A DNA stretch of 23,516 bases from Pseudomonadota bacterium (GTDB taxonomy: Bacteria; Myxococcota_A; Polyangia; GCA-2747355). Below are positions 1-12,025 of this stretch, piece after piece. The stretch's first letter is position 1; every line of letters starts with the position of its first letter. Below the pieces are notes generated by a model, which worked only from the letters and a program-made list of their open reading frames with translations, was not told where the DNA came from and searched no databases. The stretch spans positions 1 to 23,516 of the forward strand of contig JADJDT010000046.1 of the NCBI GenBank assembly GCA_016702545.1, written 5' to 3'. The position numbers and the translations under genes were made by a program.

Positions 1-4
1 ATCG

Positions 5-670
5 CTGATCCCGACGGTCATAGAGCAGACCCACCGCGGTGAGCGCGGGTGGGACATCTACTCCCGCTTGCTCAAGGACCGCACATCGTCTTTCTTGGCG
101 GGCCGGTCAACGACGACGTCGCCAACACCGTGATCAGCTGCTCTTCCTCGAGTCCGAGGACCCCGACCACACGCAGCATCGCCATGTCTACATCAACTCG
201 CCCAGCGGCGTCGTCACCTCAGGGCTGACGATCTACGACACGATCAGTACGTGAAGTCGGACTGTGGCGACGGTTTGCATGGGACGAGGCGGCGTCGATG
301 GGCGCTGCTGCTGGCGAAGCCCGGCGCGGCGGGAAAGCGCTTTGCCCTGCCCACGCGCGGATCATGGTGCATCAACCGCTGGGCGGCTTCTCGGGCCAGG
401 CCTCGGACATCGACATCCAGGCGCGGGAGATCCTGCGCACGCGCGAGGCTGAACAAGAATCTCGGCCAGCCGCAGGCAAGGATCGATACGGTGAGCAAAG
501 ACACCGATCGTGACTACCTGACTGCGGTAGAGGCCAGGAGTACAAACCTGATCGACGCGATCCTCGAGCGCACCGCCGAGCGCAGGCCGGCGACCGAGCC
601 AAGCGCGCGAGAAGCGAGCGCGCGGCGCCGGTGGGGTGGCCCGCGGCTGGCCCACTCCGGGCGCCGATGA
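5..670 (+). CDS. clpP: ATP-dependent Clp protease proteolytic subunit ClpP (5' partial, frameshifted)
   Basis: Serine peptidase that forms the tetradecameric barrel used by ClpX or ClpA to degrade unfolded cytosolic proteins. The window opens inside the gene, at the N-terminal segment LIPTVIEQTHRGER, so roughly 15 residues and the start codon are missing. The order that follows is typical: DIYSRLLKDR, HIVFLGGPVNDDVAN, YINSPSGVVTSGLTIYDTI, then the nucleophile segment. The catalytic Ser codon is TCG 295-297 in an A-S-M-G-A context, the catalytic His codon is CAT 370-372 in MVHQPLGG, and the Asp lies in DTDRDY near 500-520. At least five frame jumps occur (near 85, 150, 290, 350 and 450), each recoverable as a small indel. 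The last frame closes at 670 and leaves a C-terminal tail of uncertain reality. clpX follows 150 nt downstream, the usual order. Identity is very secure; the exact 3' end is not. Confidence 0.88.
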
Positions 671-709
671 CATAACTCCTCGGCGAGGGCTGGCGGTCCC
701 CGATCGAGG

Positions 710-751
710 CAGGTCGGGATGAACGCCAGGTCGGGGTTGAGCCAGGTCGGG
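710..751. repeat. Three short direct repeats upstream of clpX
   Basis: The 9-mer CAGGTCGGG occurs at 710-718, 727-735 and 743-751, with spacings of 17 and 16 nt. A degenerate fourth copy (CCGGTCGGG) follows near 765. They lie in the roughly 150 nt gap between clpP and clpX, 70-110 nt before the clpX start. Near-helical spacing would suit a multi-site regulator, but these could equally be a small tandem duplication. No promoter boxes can be assigned. Confidence 0.4.
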
Positions 752-820
752 CGCAGCGTCCAGTCCGGTCGGGTGCGCACGGGGGGAGTAGGGCCTTGGA
801 TCGACGGCGAGACGACAACC

Positions 821-2081
<1,261 letters not shown>

Positions 2082-2221
2082 CGGTCGTACGCCCGCCGCG
2101 GATCAGCCGGGCAGCGCGGGGCGCGCGGTCCCGTTCTGAACTCGGCTACGAGCCCTTCGCCACCCCATGGTGCCTGCCGTTTTCGAGCCTGCCGGTGGGG
2201 TGCTGGGCTGGTGGCGCCGTG

Positions 2222-2272
2222 CTAGCCCGAAAACGAGCGGGCGCTAGCGCAAGCCGTTTGCTTTCGGGCTAG
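2222..2272. repeat. Palindromic intergenic element, copy 1 (clpX-lon gap)
   Basis: A perfect 11-bp inverted repeat, CTAGCCCGAAA at 2222-2232 and TTTCGGGCTAG at 2262-2272, is separated by 29 nt. Its left half (CTAGCCCGAAAACGAGCG) recurs almost unchanged at 7697-7714 in the feoAB-sucAB gap, so this is a dispersed element rather than a unique hairpin. It starts 140 nt after the clpX stop. It could be a REP-like sequence or a transcript-end structure. No T-run follows it. Confidence 0.55.
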
Positions 2273-2317
2273 ACGAGCCGACAGGCGAGCGTTATGGGGT
2301 GAAGTCGCGGGGATCAA

Positions 2318-2347
2318 CCCTCGGCGACGAGGGCTTTGCGAAAGCCC
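2318..2347 (+). repeat. Two overlapping small hairpins, possible clpX terminator
   Basis: CCCTCG-gcga-CGAGGG (2318-2333) overlaps GGGCTTT-gcg-AAAGCCC (2331-2347), a perfect 7-bp stem with a 3-nt loop. The two stems share bases 2331-2333, so they would be alternative folds. No U-tract follows, so an intrinsic terminator is possible but weak. Confidence 0.35.
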
Positions 2348-2358
2348 CCTGAGTGATA

Positions 2359-2404
2359 GCTAGCCCCAGAACTGAGCGCGGGACGCGTTTGTTCTGGGGT
2401 TAGC
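2359..2404. repeat. Palindrome directly upstream of lon
   Basis: A 14-bp inverted repeat, GCTAGCCCCAGAAC at 2359-2372 and GTTCTGGGGTTAGC at 2391-2404, has one mismatch that is G-U compatible in RNA and an 18-nt loop. It shares its CTAGCCC ends with the element at 2222. It lies 20 nt before the proposed lon ATG, where it would fall in the lon leader or cover its promoter. Confidence 0.5.
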
Positions 2405-2423
2405 AGCGCGCCGCCGGAGATCC

Positions 2424-4816
<2,393 letters not shown>

Positions 4817-4881
4817 AGCCAGCGCACCGAAGCGAACCGGAGCCAACAGTCGATCGCGATCGCTCGGGCGACCGCCGCTGT

Positions 4882-7543
4882 TCACTGGAAGCCGATCCAG
4901 CGCCCACCCTGGTAGACCAGCAACGCGCCCAGGTAGGCCAATCCGGTCAGATGGCCCATCATCAGCAGGGCCCAGCGCCAGGACCCCGACTCCTGCCGCA
5001 CGACGGCCAGTGTCGACAGGCACTGCATCGCGAACATGAAGAAGACGATCAGGGACAGCCCCGTCAGCGGCGTGAAGACCAAGCTGCCGTCCGGGCGGTG
5101 CTCACGACGCAGCGCGGCGCGCAGCGAGCCGCTCTCGGCGTCGGGGTGGCCGACGCCGTAGACCAGCCCCATCGTCGCCACGAAGACCTCGCGCGCCGCC
5201 AACGAGCCGATCAGACCGATGCCGATCTTCCAGTCGAAGCCGAGCGGCGCCAGCACCGGTTCGATGAAACGACCCAGGCGCCCGGCGTAAGCTCTGCCGC
5301 AGGCGATCGCTCTCCGCAGGCGGCGCGGTCGGTGCCGACGGCAGCGTCGCGGGCGCGGCTGCCGTGGTCGTGGAAGGTGGCGCCGGGGCCTCGGGGGCCG
5401 GTCGCGGCAGCGTCAGCAGCACCCACAGCACCACGCTGGCGGCCACGATCACCGTGCCCGCGGTGCGCAGAAAGATCCGCGACTTGTGCAAGAGCACGAG
5501 CGCCACGGTGCGGGCCGACGGCCAGCGATAGGGCGGGAGCTCGATCAAGAGCGGGGCGCGGGCACCCTTGCGCAGCACGCGGCCGAAGACGGCGGCGGCG
5601 CCCATCGCCAGCACCAGCGACAGTAAGTAGATCGCCAGCATCATCAGCATGCCGAGGCTGATCGGGCCGAGCACGCGCTGCTCGGCCGGGAAGAGCGTGC
5701 CGATCAGCAGTGTGTAGACCGGCAGCCGCGCGGAGCAGCTGATCAGCGGGATGACCAGCATCGTCAGCAGGCGGTCCCGCTGGCTCTCGAGCGTGCGGGT
5801 GGCCATCACCGCGGGAATGGCGCAGGCGAAGCCGGAGACCAGCGGTACCACGGCCTTGCCTTGCAGGCCGATCGCGCGCATCAGGCGGTCCATCATGAAG
5901 GCGGCGCGCGACATGTAGCCCGAGCCCTCGAGCAGCGTCAGGAAGAAGAAGAGGATCACGATCTGCGGCAGGAAGGTGATCACCGAGCCGGCGCCCCGGA
6001 TCACGCCGTTGGCCAGCAGGTCGGCGAGCAGGCTGCCTGGCCACCAGGTCTGCAGCTGGTCGGCCGTGGCGCCGACCGCGTGATCGATTAGATCCATCAG
6101 CGGCGCGGCCCAGTCGAAGATCGCCGTGAAGACCAGCCCGAGCACGAGCAGGAAGACCGCCATGCCGGCGACGGGGTGCGTGAGCACGGCATCGACGCGC
6201 GGGGTCAGCGGCCGCCGGCGCGCCGGCCGCTGCTCGACGAAGCAGGCCCGGTGGGCGTCGAGGCAGCCGTAGCGCGCCCTGGCCACCTCGAGATCGAGAT
6301 CGTGGCCCGCTGCACGCAGCGCCTGCTGGCCTTGCAGCGTGGCGTGGCGGGTCGCCTCGCTGATGCCCGTCAGGTCGTCGTGATCGCGGAGGCTGAGCAG
6401 CAGCCACAGCGCGTAGGCACGGTGGCTGGCGGCGTGCGGCAGGTGGGCGCTGGCGTCGAGGGTGGGCTCGATCGTGTCGAGGGCCTCGGCCACCGGCGGC
6501 GAGGGTTGCCAGCACCAGCGGGCCGTGGCCGCCCCCGCGTCGCGATCGTGCCGCAGCAGCAGCAGCCGGGCCAAGGCGTCGCGCAGCGGGTCGAGCCCGC
6601 TGGCCGAGCGGGCACAGACCGCAACGAAGGGCGCGTCGAGGTGCGCGGCGAGCGCGGTGGTGTCGACGGTCTGGCCGGCGGCCGTGGCCTCGTCGATCAT
6701 GTTGACGACGCCCAGCACCGGCAGGCCGAGCTCCTGCACCTGCAGCAGCAGGTAGAGGCTGCGCTCGAGCGCGGTGGCCGCCAGCACGACGACGACGGCG
6801 TCGGGGGCGCCGGCCGGGTTATCCCGCCCCAGCATCTCGTCGAGCGCCAGTTGCTCCTCGTGGCTGCGGGCATTGAGACTATAGGTGCCGGGCAGGTCGA
6901 TCAGCTCGGCGCGGCCCTGCGCCCCGAGGGTGCAGCGACCGGTCAGCCGTTCGACGGTGATGCCCGGGTAGTTGCCGACCCGGGCGGAGGCGCCGGTGAG
7001 GGCATTGAACAACGTCGTCTTGCCGGTGTTGGGGTTGCCCGCGATCACGACGCGCCACGGTTGCAGCGATGGGTCGCGTGCTGGGCCGGGCGGCTGCGCT
7101 GGCGTTGGCGCAGGCTCAGCGCGGGTGGCTTGGCCGACGTCCCCTGGCCCGGGGCATGGTGATCGGGCGGGCCCGCTCGCGCCGGTGGGGTGGACGGCGC
7201 CGTGGTGCGCGTCGGAGCAGGGCTCGACGCTGATCGAGCGCGCCTCGGCGCGGCGCAGGGAGAGGTTGTAGCCGCGGACGTGAACCTCGAGCGGGTCACC
7301 GAGCGGCGCGCAGCGAACCGCTTGGATCTCGGCTCCCGGGGTTAGCCCGAGCTCGAGCAGCCGCTGGCGAAAGCCTCGCTCCCCGTCCACGGCCGTGATG
7401 ACCCCGAGCGTGCCGCGCTCCAACTCGGCCAGGGAGCGGCGCGGCGGCGGCACGCCACAGGTGCCCAGCGTCGGGCCCGAACCCAACCAGGGTGGTTCGC
7501 CACCGAGAGCCGAGCGAGGGTAGGTGCGGGGCGATTCGCGCAT
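4882..7543 (-). CDS. feoB: FeoA-FeoB fusion, ferrous iron transporter (one frameshift)
   Basis: GTP-gated inner-membrane Fe(II) importer with the FeoA accessory domain on the same chain. Residues about 37-107 form a FeoA/SH3-like domain (ELERGTLGVITAVDGE, RQRLLELGLTPGAEIQ, GYNLSLRRAEA). A Pro/Ala-rich linker of about 60 residues follows. The FeoB G-domain then shows G1 GNPNTGKTT, G2 region GNYPGITVE, G3 DLPGTYSL and G4 VVNMID. After the cytosolic helical domain come the gate segments LEGSGYMSRAAFMMDRLMR and VPLVSGFACAIPAVMATRTL, and several membrane helices. One frame stops at 5102, but an indel near 5290-5310 moves the reading to AYAGRLGRFIEPVLAPLGFDW and the last helices, ending GGRWIGFQ with TGA at 4882-4884. 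Corrected length is near 885 residues, larger than FeoB alone because of the FeoA part. It is transcribed divergently from sucA. Confidence 0.9.
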
Positions 7544-7800
7544 CGAGGGGACCGGTGCTACCGACAGCGGCTGTCGTGGCAGGTGGCTTCGTAGCGCTCT
7601 CGGTGTCCTCGCGCAAGCCCGGCGCCGCAGATCGAGGCCACGCGCGGCGGCGCGGGCGCGGCCTCCTCCTCCGCTGGTGGGTAGTGGCGCTCTGCGCTAG
7701 GCCGAAAACAAGCGCGCCGGCGGCGGTGCGCTTCGGGGCCAGGCGCGTTGGCGCGGCGGGCAGCCCTGGACTGCGCGGGACGCGGGCCTAGGAAACGGAC
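7544..7800. promoter_or_regulatory. Divergent intergenic region between feoAB and sucAB, with palindromic element copy 2
   Basis: This 257-nt gap must carry both promoters, but I cannot assign -35/-10 boxes and see no Fur-like AT-rich palindrome. At 7697-7742 it holds a second copy of the clpX-lon element: CTAGGCCGAAAACAAGCG, matching copy 1 at about 16 of the first 18 bases, followed by a right half containing GCGCTTCGGGGCCAG. Internal pairing is AAGCGC 7710-7715 with GCGCTT 7728-7733. The element lies 60-100 nt before the sucA start. Confidence 0.5.
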
Positions 7801-10659
7801 GTGGCACGGCCGGGGCCCCCGGGGAGGGAAGGGTGGCCGAGTCAGGTGGCGAGCGCGGCGGTGCCAGTCGCGGCGGTGGCTCCTGCGGCGAGGCTGGGGC
7901 TGGCGGCCGTCGATGCGGCGTTCCTCGAGGCGATGTTCGCCCGCTGGCAGGGCGATCCCACGGCCGTCCCGGTGTCGTGGCAGGGCTTCTTCGAGGGCGT
8001 GGCCTTTGCCGGCGGTGCCACGGGCGGGCTGGGCAGCCAGGCGCTGGTGCACGCCGTGCGGGCCCAGTCGGCGGTCGATAACCTGATCGCGGCGTATCGG
8101 CGCAAGGGCTACCGCATCGCCCGCACCGATCCCCTGGAGCAGGGGCCACCGGCGGCGCTGCCGGCCACGCTGACGCTCGAGCATTGGGGCCTCGTGGCCG
8201 ACGATCTCGAGCAGTCGTTCGAGGTGACGCTGGGCGGACAGGCGACGCAGCGGCTGCCGCTGCGCGAGATCGTGGCCTGGCTGCAGGAGAGCTACTGCGG
8301 AGCGATCGGCGTCGAGTACCTGCACATCGAGCAGCGAGAGCCCCGCGAGTGGGTCGCGGCGGCGATCGAGACGATGCGGCAGCGTGGCCGCCTGGCGCCC
8401 GAGCGGCGGCGCGAGATCCTGCAGTCGCTGACCGACGCCGAGCTGTTCGAGAAGTTCACGCACAGCCGCTATCCGGGGCAGAAGCGCTTCTCGCTCGAGG
8501 GCGGTGAGACGCTGATTCCGGCCTTGCAGGCGGTGGTCGAGTTGGGGCCGACGCTCGGGGTGCACGAGGTCGTGCTCGGCATGGCGCACCGCGGGCGATT
8601 GAACGTGTTGGCGAACGTCGTCGGCATGTCCTACGAGATGATCTTCTCCGAGTTCGAGGGCAACTTCCTGCCGGAGTCCTTCCAGGGCGATGGCGACGTC
8701 AAGTACCACAAGGGCTACAGCGCCGATTGGGTCACGCGCACGGGGGCGAGCCTGCACGTCAGCTTGACGGCCAATCCGAGCCATCTCGAGGCGGTCGATC
8801 CCGTGGTCCAGGGGCGGGTGCGGGCCAAGCAACGGCGGCGCGGCGACACCGAGCTGCGGAGCAGCGTGCTGCCCTTGCTGCTGCATGGCGATGCCGCCTT
8901 CGCCGGGCAGGGCGTCGTCGCCGAGACGCTCAACCTCTCGCGGCTGCCGGGCTATCGCACCGGTGGCACGTTGCACGTGGTGATCAACAACCAGATCGGC
9001 TTCACCACGACGCCGGAGGAGGGGCGCTCGACCACGCAGGCGACGGACGTGGCGAAGATCGTCGAGGCGCCGATCTTTCACGTCAACGGCGATGACCCCG
9101 AGGCGATGGTCGCGGCGATCGAGCTCGCCCTGCGCTTCCGGCAGGAGTTTCACGCCGACGTGGTGGTGGACATGCTGGGCTATCGCCGCCATGGGCACAA
9201 CGAGGCGGACGACCCCGCGCTGACCCAACCGCTGCTCTACGCCCGCCTGCGCGAGCGCCCCTCGGTGCGCGAGCTGTACCTGCGTCGTTTGGTCGATGAG
9301 GGGGTGCTGACGCACGGCGACGCCGAGGCCCACGCCAGCGAGTTTCGCCAGCGACTCGAACAGGCGCACGAGTCCGCCCGGCGCCGCAGCGTGCAGGTGC
9401 AGGTCCAGGCCTTCCAGGGGCTGTGGCAGGGCTTCGACGCGCCCTTCGGCTTCGAGCCGGTGGTGACCGGCGTGCCCGCCGAGCTGCTGCGGGAGGTGGC
9501 GGAGGTGCTCTGTCGCGTGCCCGCGGCTTTTCAGCTCAACCCCAAGGTGGCGCGCCAGTTGCCGCTGCGCCTGCAGGCCAGCGCCGGCGACGGCGCGATC
9601 GACTGGAGCTTCGCTGAGCTGCTGGCCTTCGGCACGCTGCTGCGCGAGGGCACACCCGTGCGCTTGAGCGGCCAGGACAGCGCGCGCGGCACCTTCTCGC
9701 AGCGCCACGCGGTCTGGCAGGACATGGGCAGCCCCCTGTCCTATGTGCCCCTCAATCAGCTCCACCCGCAGCAGGCCCGCTACTGCGTCTACAACAGCAC
9801 GCTGGCCGAGGCGGCCGTGCTCGGCTTCGAGTACGGCTATGCGCTCAGCGAACCCGGCATGCTGATCCTCTGGGAGGCGCAGTTCGGCGACTTCGTCAAC
9901 GGCGCTCAGGTCATCGTCGACCAATTCATCCTTGGCGCCGAGTCGAAGTGGCAGCGCGGCTGCGGCATCGTGTTGCTGCTGCCGCACGGTTACGAGGGCC
10001 AGGGGCCGGAGCACTCCAACGCCTATCTCGAGCGTTTCCTCCAGGGCTGTGCGCAGCACAACGTGCAGGTCTGCGTGCCCTCGACGCCGGCGCAATACTT
10101 CCACCTCTTGCGTCGCCAGGTGCGGCGCGCGATGCGGCTGCCGCTGATCGTGATGACGCCCAAGAGCCTGCTGCGCCACCCGCGCGTCGTCTCGCCGGCG
10201 CGTGCGCTGTGCGAAGGCGGTTTCGCCGAGCTGCTGCCCGATCCCCAGCCGCCTGTGCGCGCGCGGCGGGTGGTGCTGTGCTGCGGCAAGCTGTTTTGGG
10301 AGCTGCTCGAGCGGCGCGAGGCCGACGGCGTCAGCGATGTCGCGCTCCTGCGCGTCGAGCAGCTCTACCCGCTGCACGAGGCGCTGCTGCGGCGCAGCGT
10401 GGCGGCGCACGCCGAGGCGACGGAGCTGGTCTGGGCGCAAGAGGAGCCGCAGAACCGCGGCGCGTGGACCTATCTCGAGCCGCGCCTGCGCGCGCTCTTC
10501 CCGGACCGGCGACTCACCTATGTCGGTCGCGAGGCCAGCGCCAGCCCCGCCACGGGGTCATTGCGCAAGCACCGCGAGGAGCAGGAAGGACTGATCAAGG
10601 AGGCCCTCTACGGCCATGCGGCGGGGGCGTTCGAAGCGGAGGTGCGTGATGCGCGTTGA
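7801..10659 (+). CDS. sucA: 2-oxoglutarate dehydrogenase E1 component
   Basis: Thiamine-diphosphate E1 subunit of the 2-oxoglutarate dehydrogenase complex. It decarboxylates 2-oxoglutarate and passes the succinyl group to the lipoyl arm of E2 (TCA cycle, cytoplasm). It is the longest clean gene here, 952 residues against about 930 in E. coli. The N-terminal helix FLEAMFARWQGDP and SWQGFF is the E2-contacting segment of this E1 type. Active-site motifs are AHRGRLNVLANV (His about 263), HVNGDDPEAM (ThDP/metal region, about 427) and GHNEADDP (about 465-472). The C-terminal pyrimidine-binding half includes NSTLAEAAVLGFEYGYAL and GYEGQGPEHSNAYLERFL. The GTG start at 7801 has AGGA seven bases upstream; GTG 7846 is an in-frame alternative. 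The stop overlaps the start of sucB, so the two are translationally coupled. Confidence 0.95.
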   Translation: MARPGPPGREGWPSQVASAAVPVAAVAPAARLGLAAVDAAFLEAMFARWQGDPTAVPVSWQGFFEGVAFAGGATGGLGSQALVHAVRAQSAVDNLIAAYRRKGYRIARTDPLEQGPPAALPATLTLEHWGLVADDLEQSFEVTLGGQATQRLPLREIVAWLQESYCGAIGVEYLHIEQREPREWVAAAIETMRQRGRLAPERRREILQSLTDAELFEKFTHSRYPGQKRFSLEGGETLIPALQAVVELGPTLGVHEVVLGMAHRGRLNVLANVVGMSYEMIFSEFEGNFLPESFQGDGDVKYHKGYSADWVTRTGASLHVSLTANPSHLEAVDPVVQGRVRAKQRRRGDTELRSSVLPLLLHGDAAFAGQGVVAETLNLSRLPGYRTGGTLHVVINNQIGFTTTPEEGRSTTQATDVAKIVEAPIFHVNGDDPEAMVAAIELALRFRQEFHADVVVDMLGYRRHGHNEADDPALTQPLLYARLRERPSVRELYLRRLVDEGVLTHGDAEAHASEFRQRLEQAHESARRRSVQVQVQAFQGLWQGFDAPFGFEPVVTGVPAELLREVAEVLCRVPAAFQLNPKVARQLPLRLQASAGDGAIDWSFAELLAFGTLLREGTPVRLSGQDSARGTFSQRHAVWQDMGSPLSYVPLNQLHPQQARYCVYNSTLAEAAVLGFEYGYALSEPGMLILWEAQFGDFVNGAQVIVDQFILGAESKWQRGCGIVLLLPHGYEGQGPEHSNAYLERFLQGCAQHNVQVCVPSTPAQYFHLLRRQVRRAMRLPLIVMTPKSLLRHPRVVSPARALCEGGFAELLPDPQPPVRARRVVLCCGKLFWELLERREADGVSDVALLRVEQLYPLHEALLRRSVAAHAEATELVWAQEEPQNRGAWTYLEPRLRALFPDRRLTYVGREASASPATGSLRKHREEQEGLIKEALYGHAAGAFEAEVRDAR

Positions 10660-11919
10660 GGTTGTCGTGCCGGTGGTCGGTGAGTCCGTCAGCGAGGGTG
10701 TGCTGGTCGCCTGGCAGGTCGAGGAGGGCGCGCGGGTCGTTCGCGACCAGCCCTTGTTCGAGCTCGAGACCGACAAGATCACGATGCAGGTCGATGCGCC
10801 CGCGAGCGGGCGGTTGACGCTGCGCGCCGCGGTCGGGGCGCGCGTGCGCGTCGGCGAGGTGGTGGGGTCGATCGAGGAGGAGGAGGAGCACGCGGGGGCT
10901 CCGGTGGTGGCCGCCGCGAGCAGCGAGCCGCCTGCCGTGCTGGCCGCGCCGCAGGCGCCGGTCGCCGAGCGGCACCCCGCGCCCGCGGGTGGGCACGGTG
11001 CCGACGCCGTCGCGAGTGCCGCCCCGGGGGTGGCGAGCGCGCCGGGGGTGGTGCTGCCGCCCTCGCGACGCCGGCTCGAGCGGGCTCAGCGGCTCGAAGG
11101 GGCTCCCTTGGCCCGGGCTCCTGGGCAGGACCGGGCGGCGCCGGCCGACGCGCTGCAGGCGCGCGCCGAGGTCCGGGTGGTTCCGGCGGCCGCGGCGGCC
11201 CCGGTGGCACGGGCGGCCCGCGAGACGCGCCGCACCCTCAGCAGTCTGCGCCGCCGGGTCGCCGAGCGCCTGGTGCAGGCGCAGCACCAGGCCGCGATCC
11301 TGACGACCTTCAACGAGGTCGACATGAGCGCCGTGCTGGCGCTGCGTGCCCGCCACCAGGAGGCCTTCGTGCGGCGCCACGGCGTCAAGCTCGGGTTGAT
11401 GTCCTTCTTCGTCAAAGCTGTGGTCGAGGCGCTGAGGCGCGTGCCGGCCTTCAACGCGCGGCTCGAGGGGAGGAGCTCGTCGAGCAGCACTACTACGACC
11501 TCGGCGTGGCGGTGGGCAGCGAGCGTGGCCTGGTCGTGCCGGTGATTCGCGACGCCGACCAGCTCAGCTTGGCCGCCATCGAACGCAGCATCGCCGAGCT
11601 GGCCGAGCGGGCGGCCAAGGGTCGGCTCGAGCTGGCCGAGCTGCAGGGCGGTTGCTTCACGATCTCCAACGGCGGCGTCTATGGCTCGTTGCTCTCGACG
11701 CCGATCCTCAACCCGCCCCAGTGCGGCATCCTGGGCCTGCACGCGATCAAGAAGCGCGCGGTGGTGGTCGGCGAGGACGACCGCATCGAGGCCCGGCCGA
11801 TGATGTATCTCGCGCTGTCCTACGATCATCGGGTCGTCGATGGTCGCGAGGCCGTGACCTTCCTGCGCCACGTCGCCGAGACGGTGGCCGCGCCGGAGCG
11901 CCTGCTGCTCGAGCTCTGA
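10649..11919 (+). CDS. sucB: Dihydrolipoamide succinyltransferase E2 component (one frameshift)
   Basis: Core E2 of the 2-oxoglutarate dehydrogenase complex, moving succinyl groups from E1 to CoA. The ATG at 10649 has GGAGG six bases upstream and overlaps the sucA stop by 11 nt. Residues 1-80 are a lipoyl domain with the lipoylated Lys at position 43 (AAG 10775-10777, in ETDKITM). An Ala/Pro-rich linker follows, then a poorly conserved peripheral subunit-binding segment (about 11056-11160), a second linker, and the catalytic acyltransferase domain from about residue 190. The active-site His is CAT 11827-11829 in YDHRVVDG, and FTISNGGVYGSLLSTPILN is the usual substrate-channel motif. The frame breaks at a GGGG run (11467-11470). 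Restoring one base joins NARLEG to EELVEQHYYDLGVAVGSERG, so this is almost certainly a homopolymer error. No lpd (E3) or sucCD is nearby. Confidence 0.93.
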
Positions 11920-12025
11920 GCGCGCACGCCTCGGCCGGCCGGAGCGACGAGCGGCCGCACCACCGTGGGCTGTCCCCCGTGCTACAGTAAATTCGCCGGG
12001 CGATGGCCAGGGCGCGGGGGTGAAG

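Noticed and set aside
4851..4862. CGATCGCGATCG palindrome between lon and feoB
   Set aside because: Contains a GCGATCGC-like core but occurs once. Such strings arise easily in GC-rich DNA, and no repeat or terminator is supported.
5211..6515. 434-codon minus-strand ORF overlapping feoB in another frame
   Set aside because: Low-complexity Arg/Ala/Pro composition, and the overlapping FeoB frame carries all motifs.
7558..10440. 960-codon minus-strand ORF opposite sucA
   Set aside because: Its sequence is Arg/His/Gln-rich with no recognisable domain, and it mirrors the GC-rich third positions of sucA, which has full family motifs. It is a shadow frame.
11975..11995. TACAGTAAAT as a -10 box for the patatin-like gene
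   Set aside because: No -35 element at suitable spacing. It stands out mainly because it is A/T-rich in a GC-rich context.
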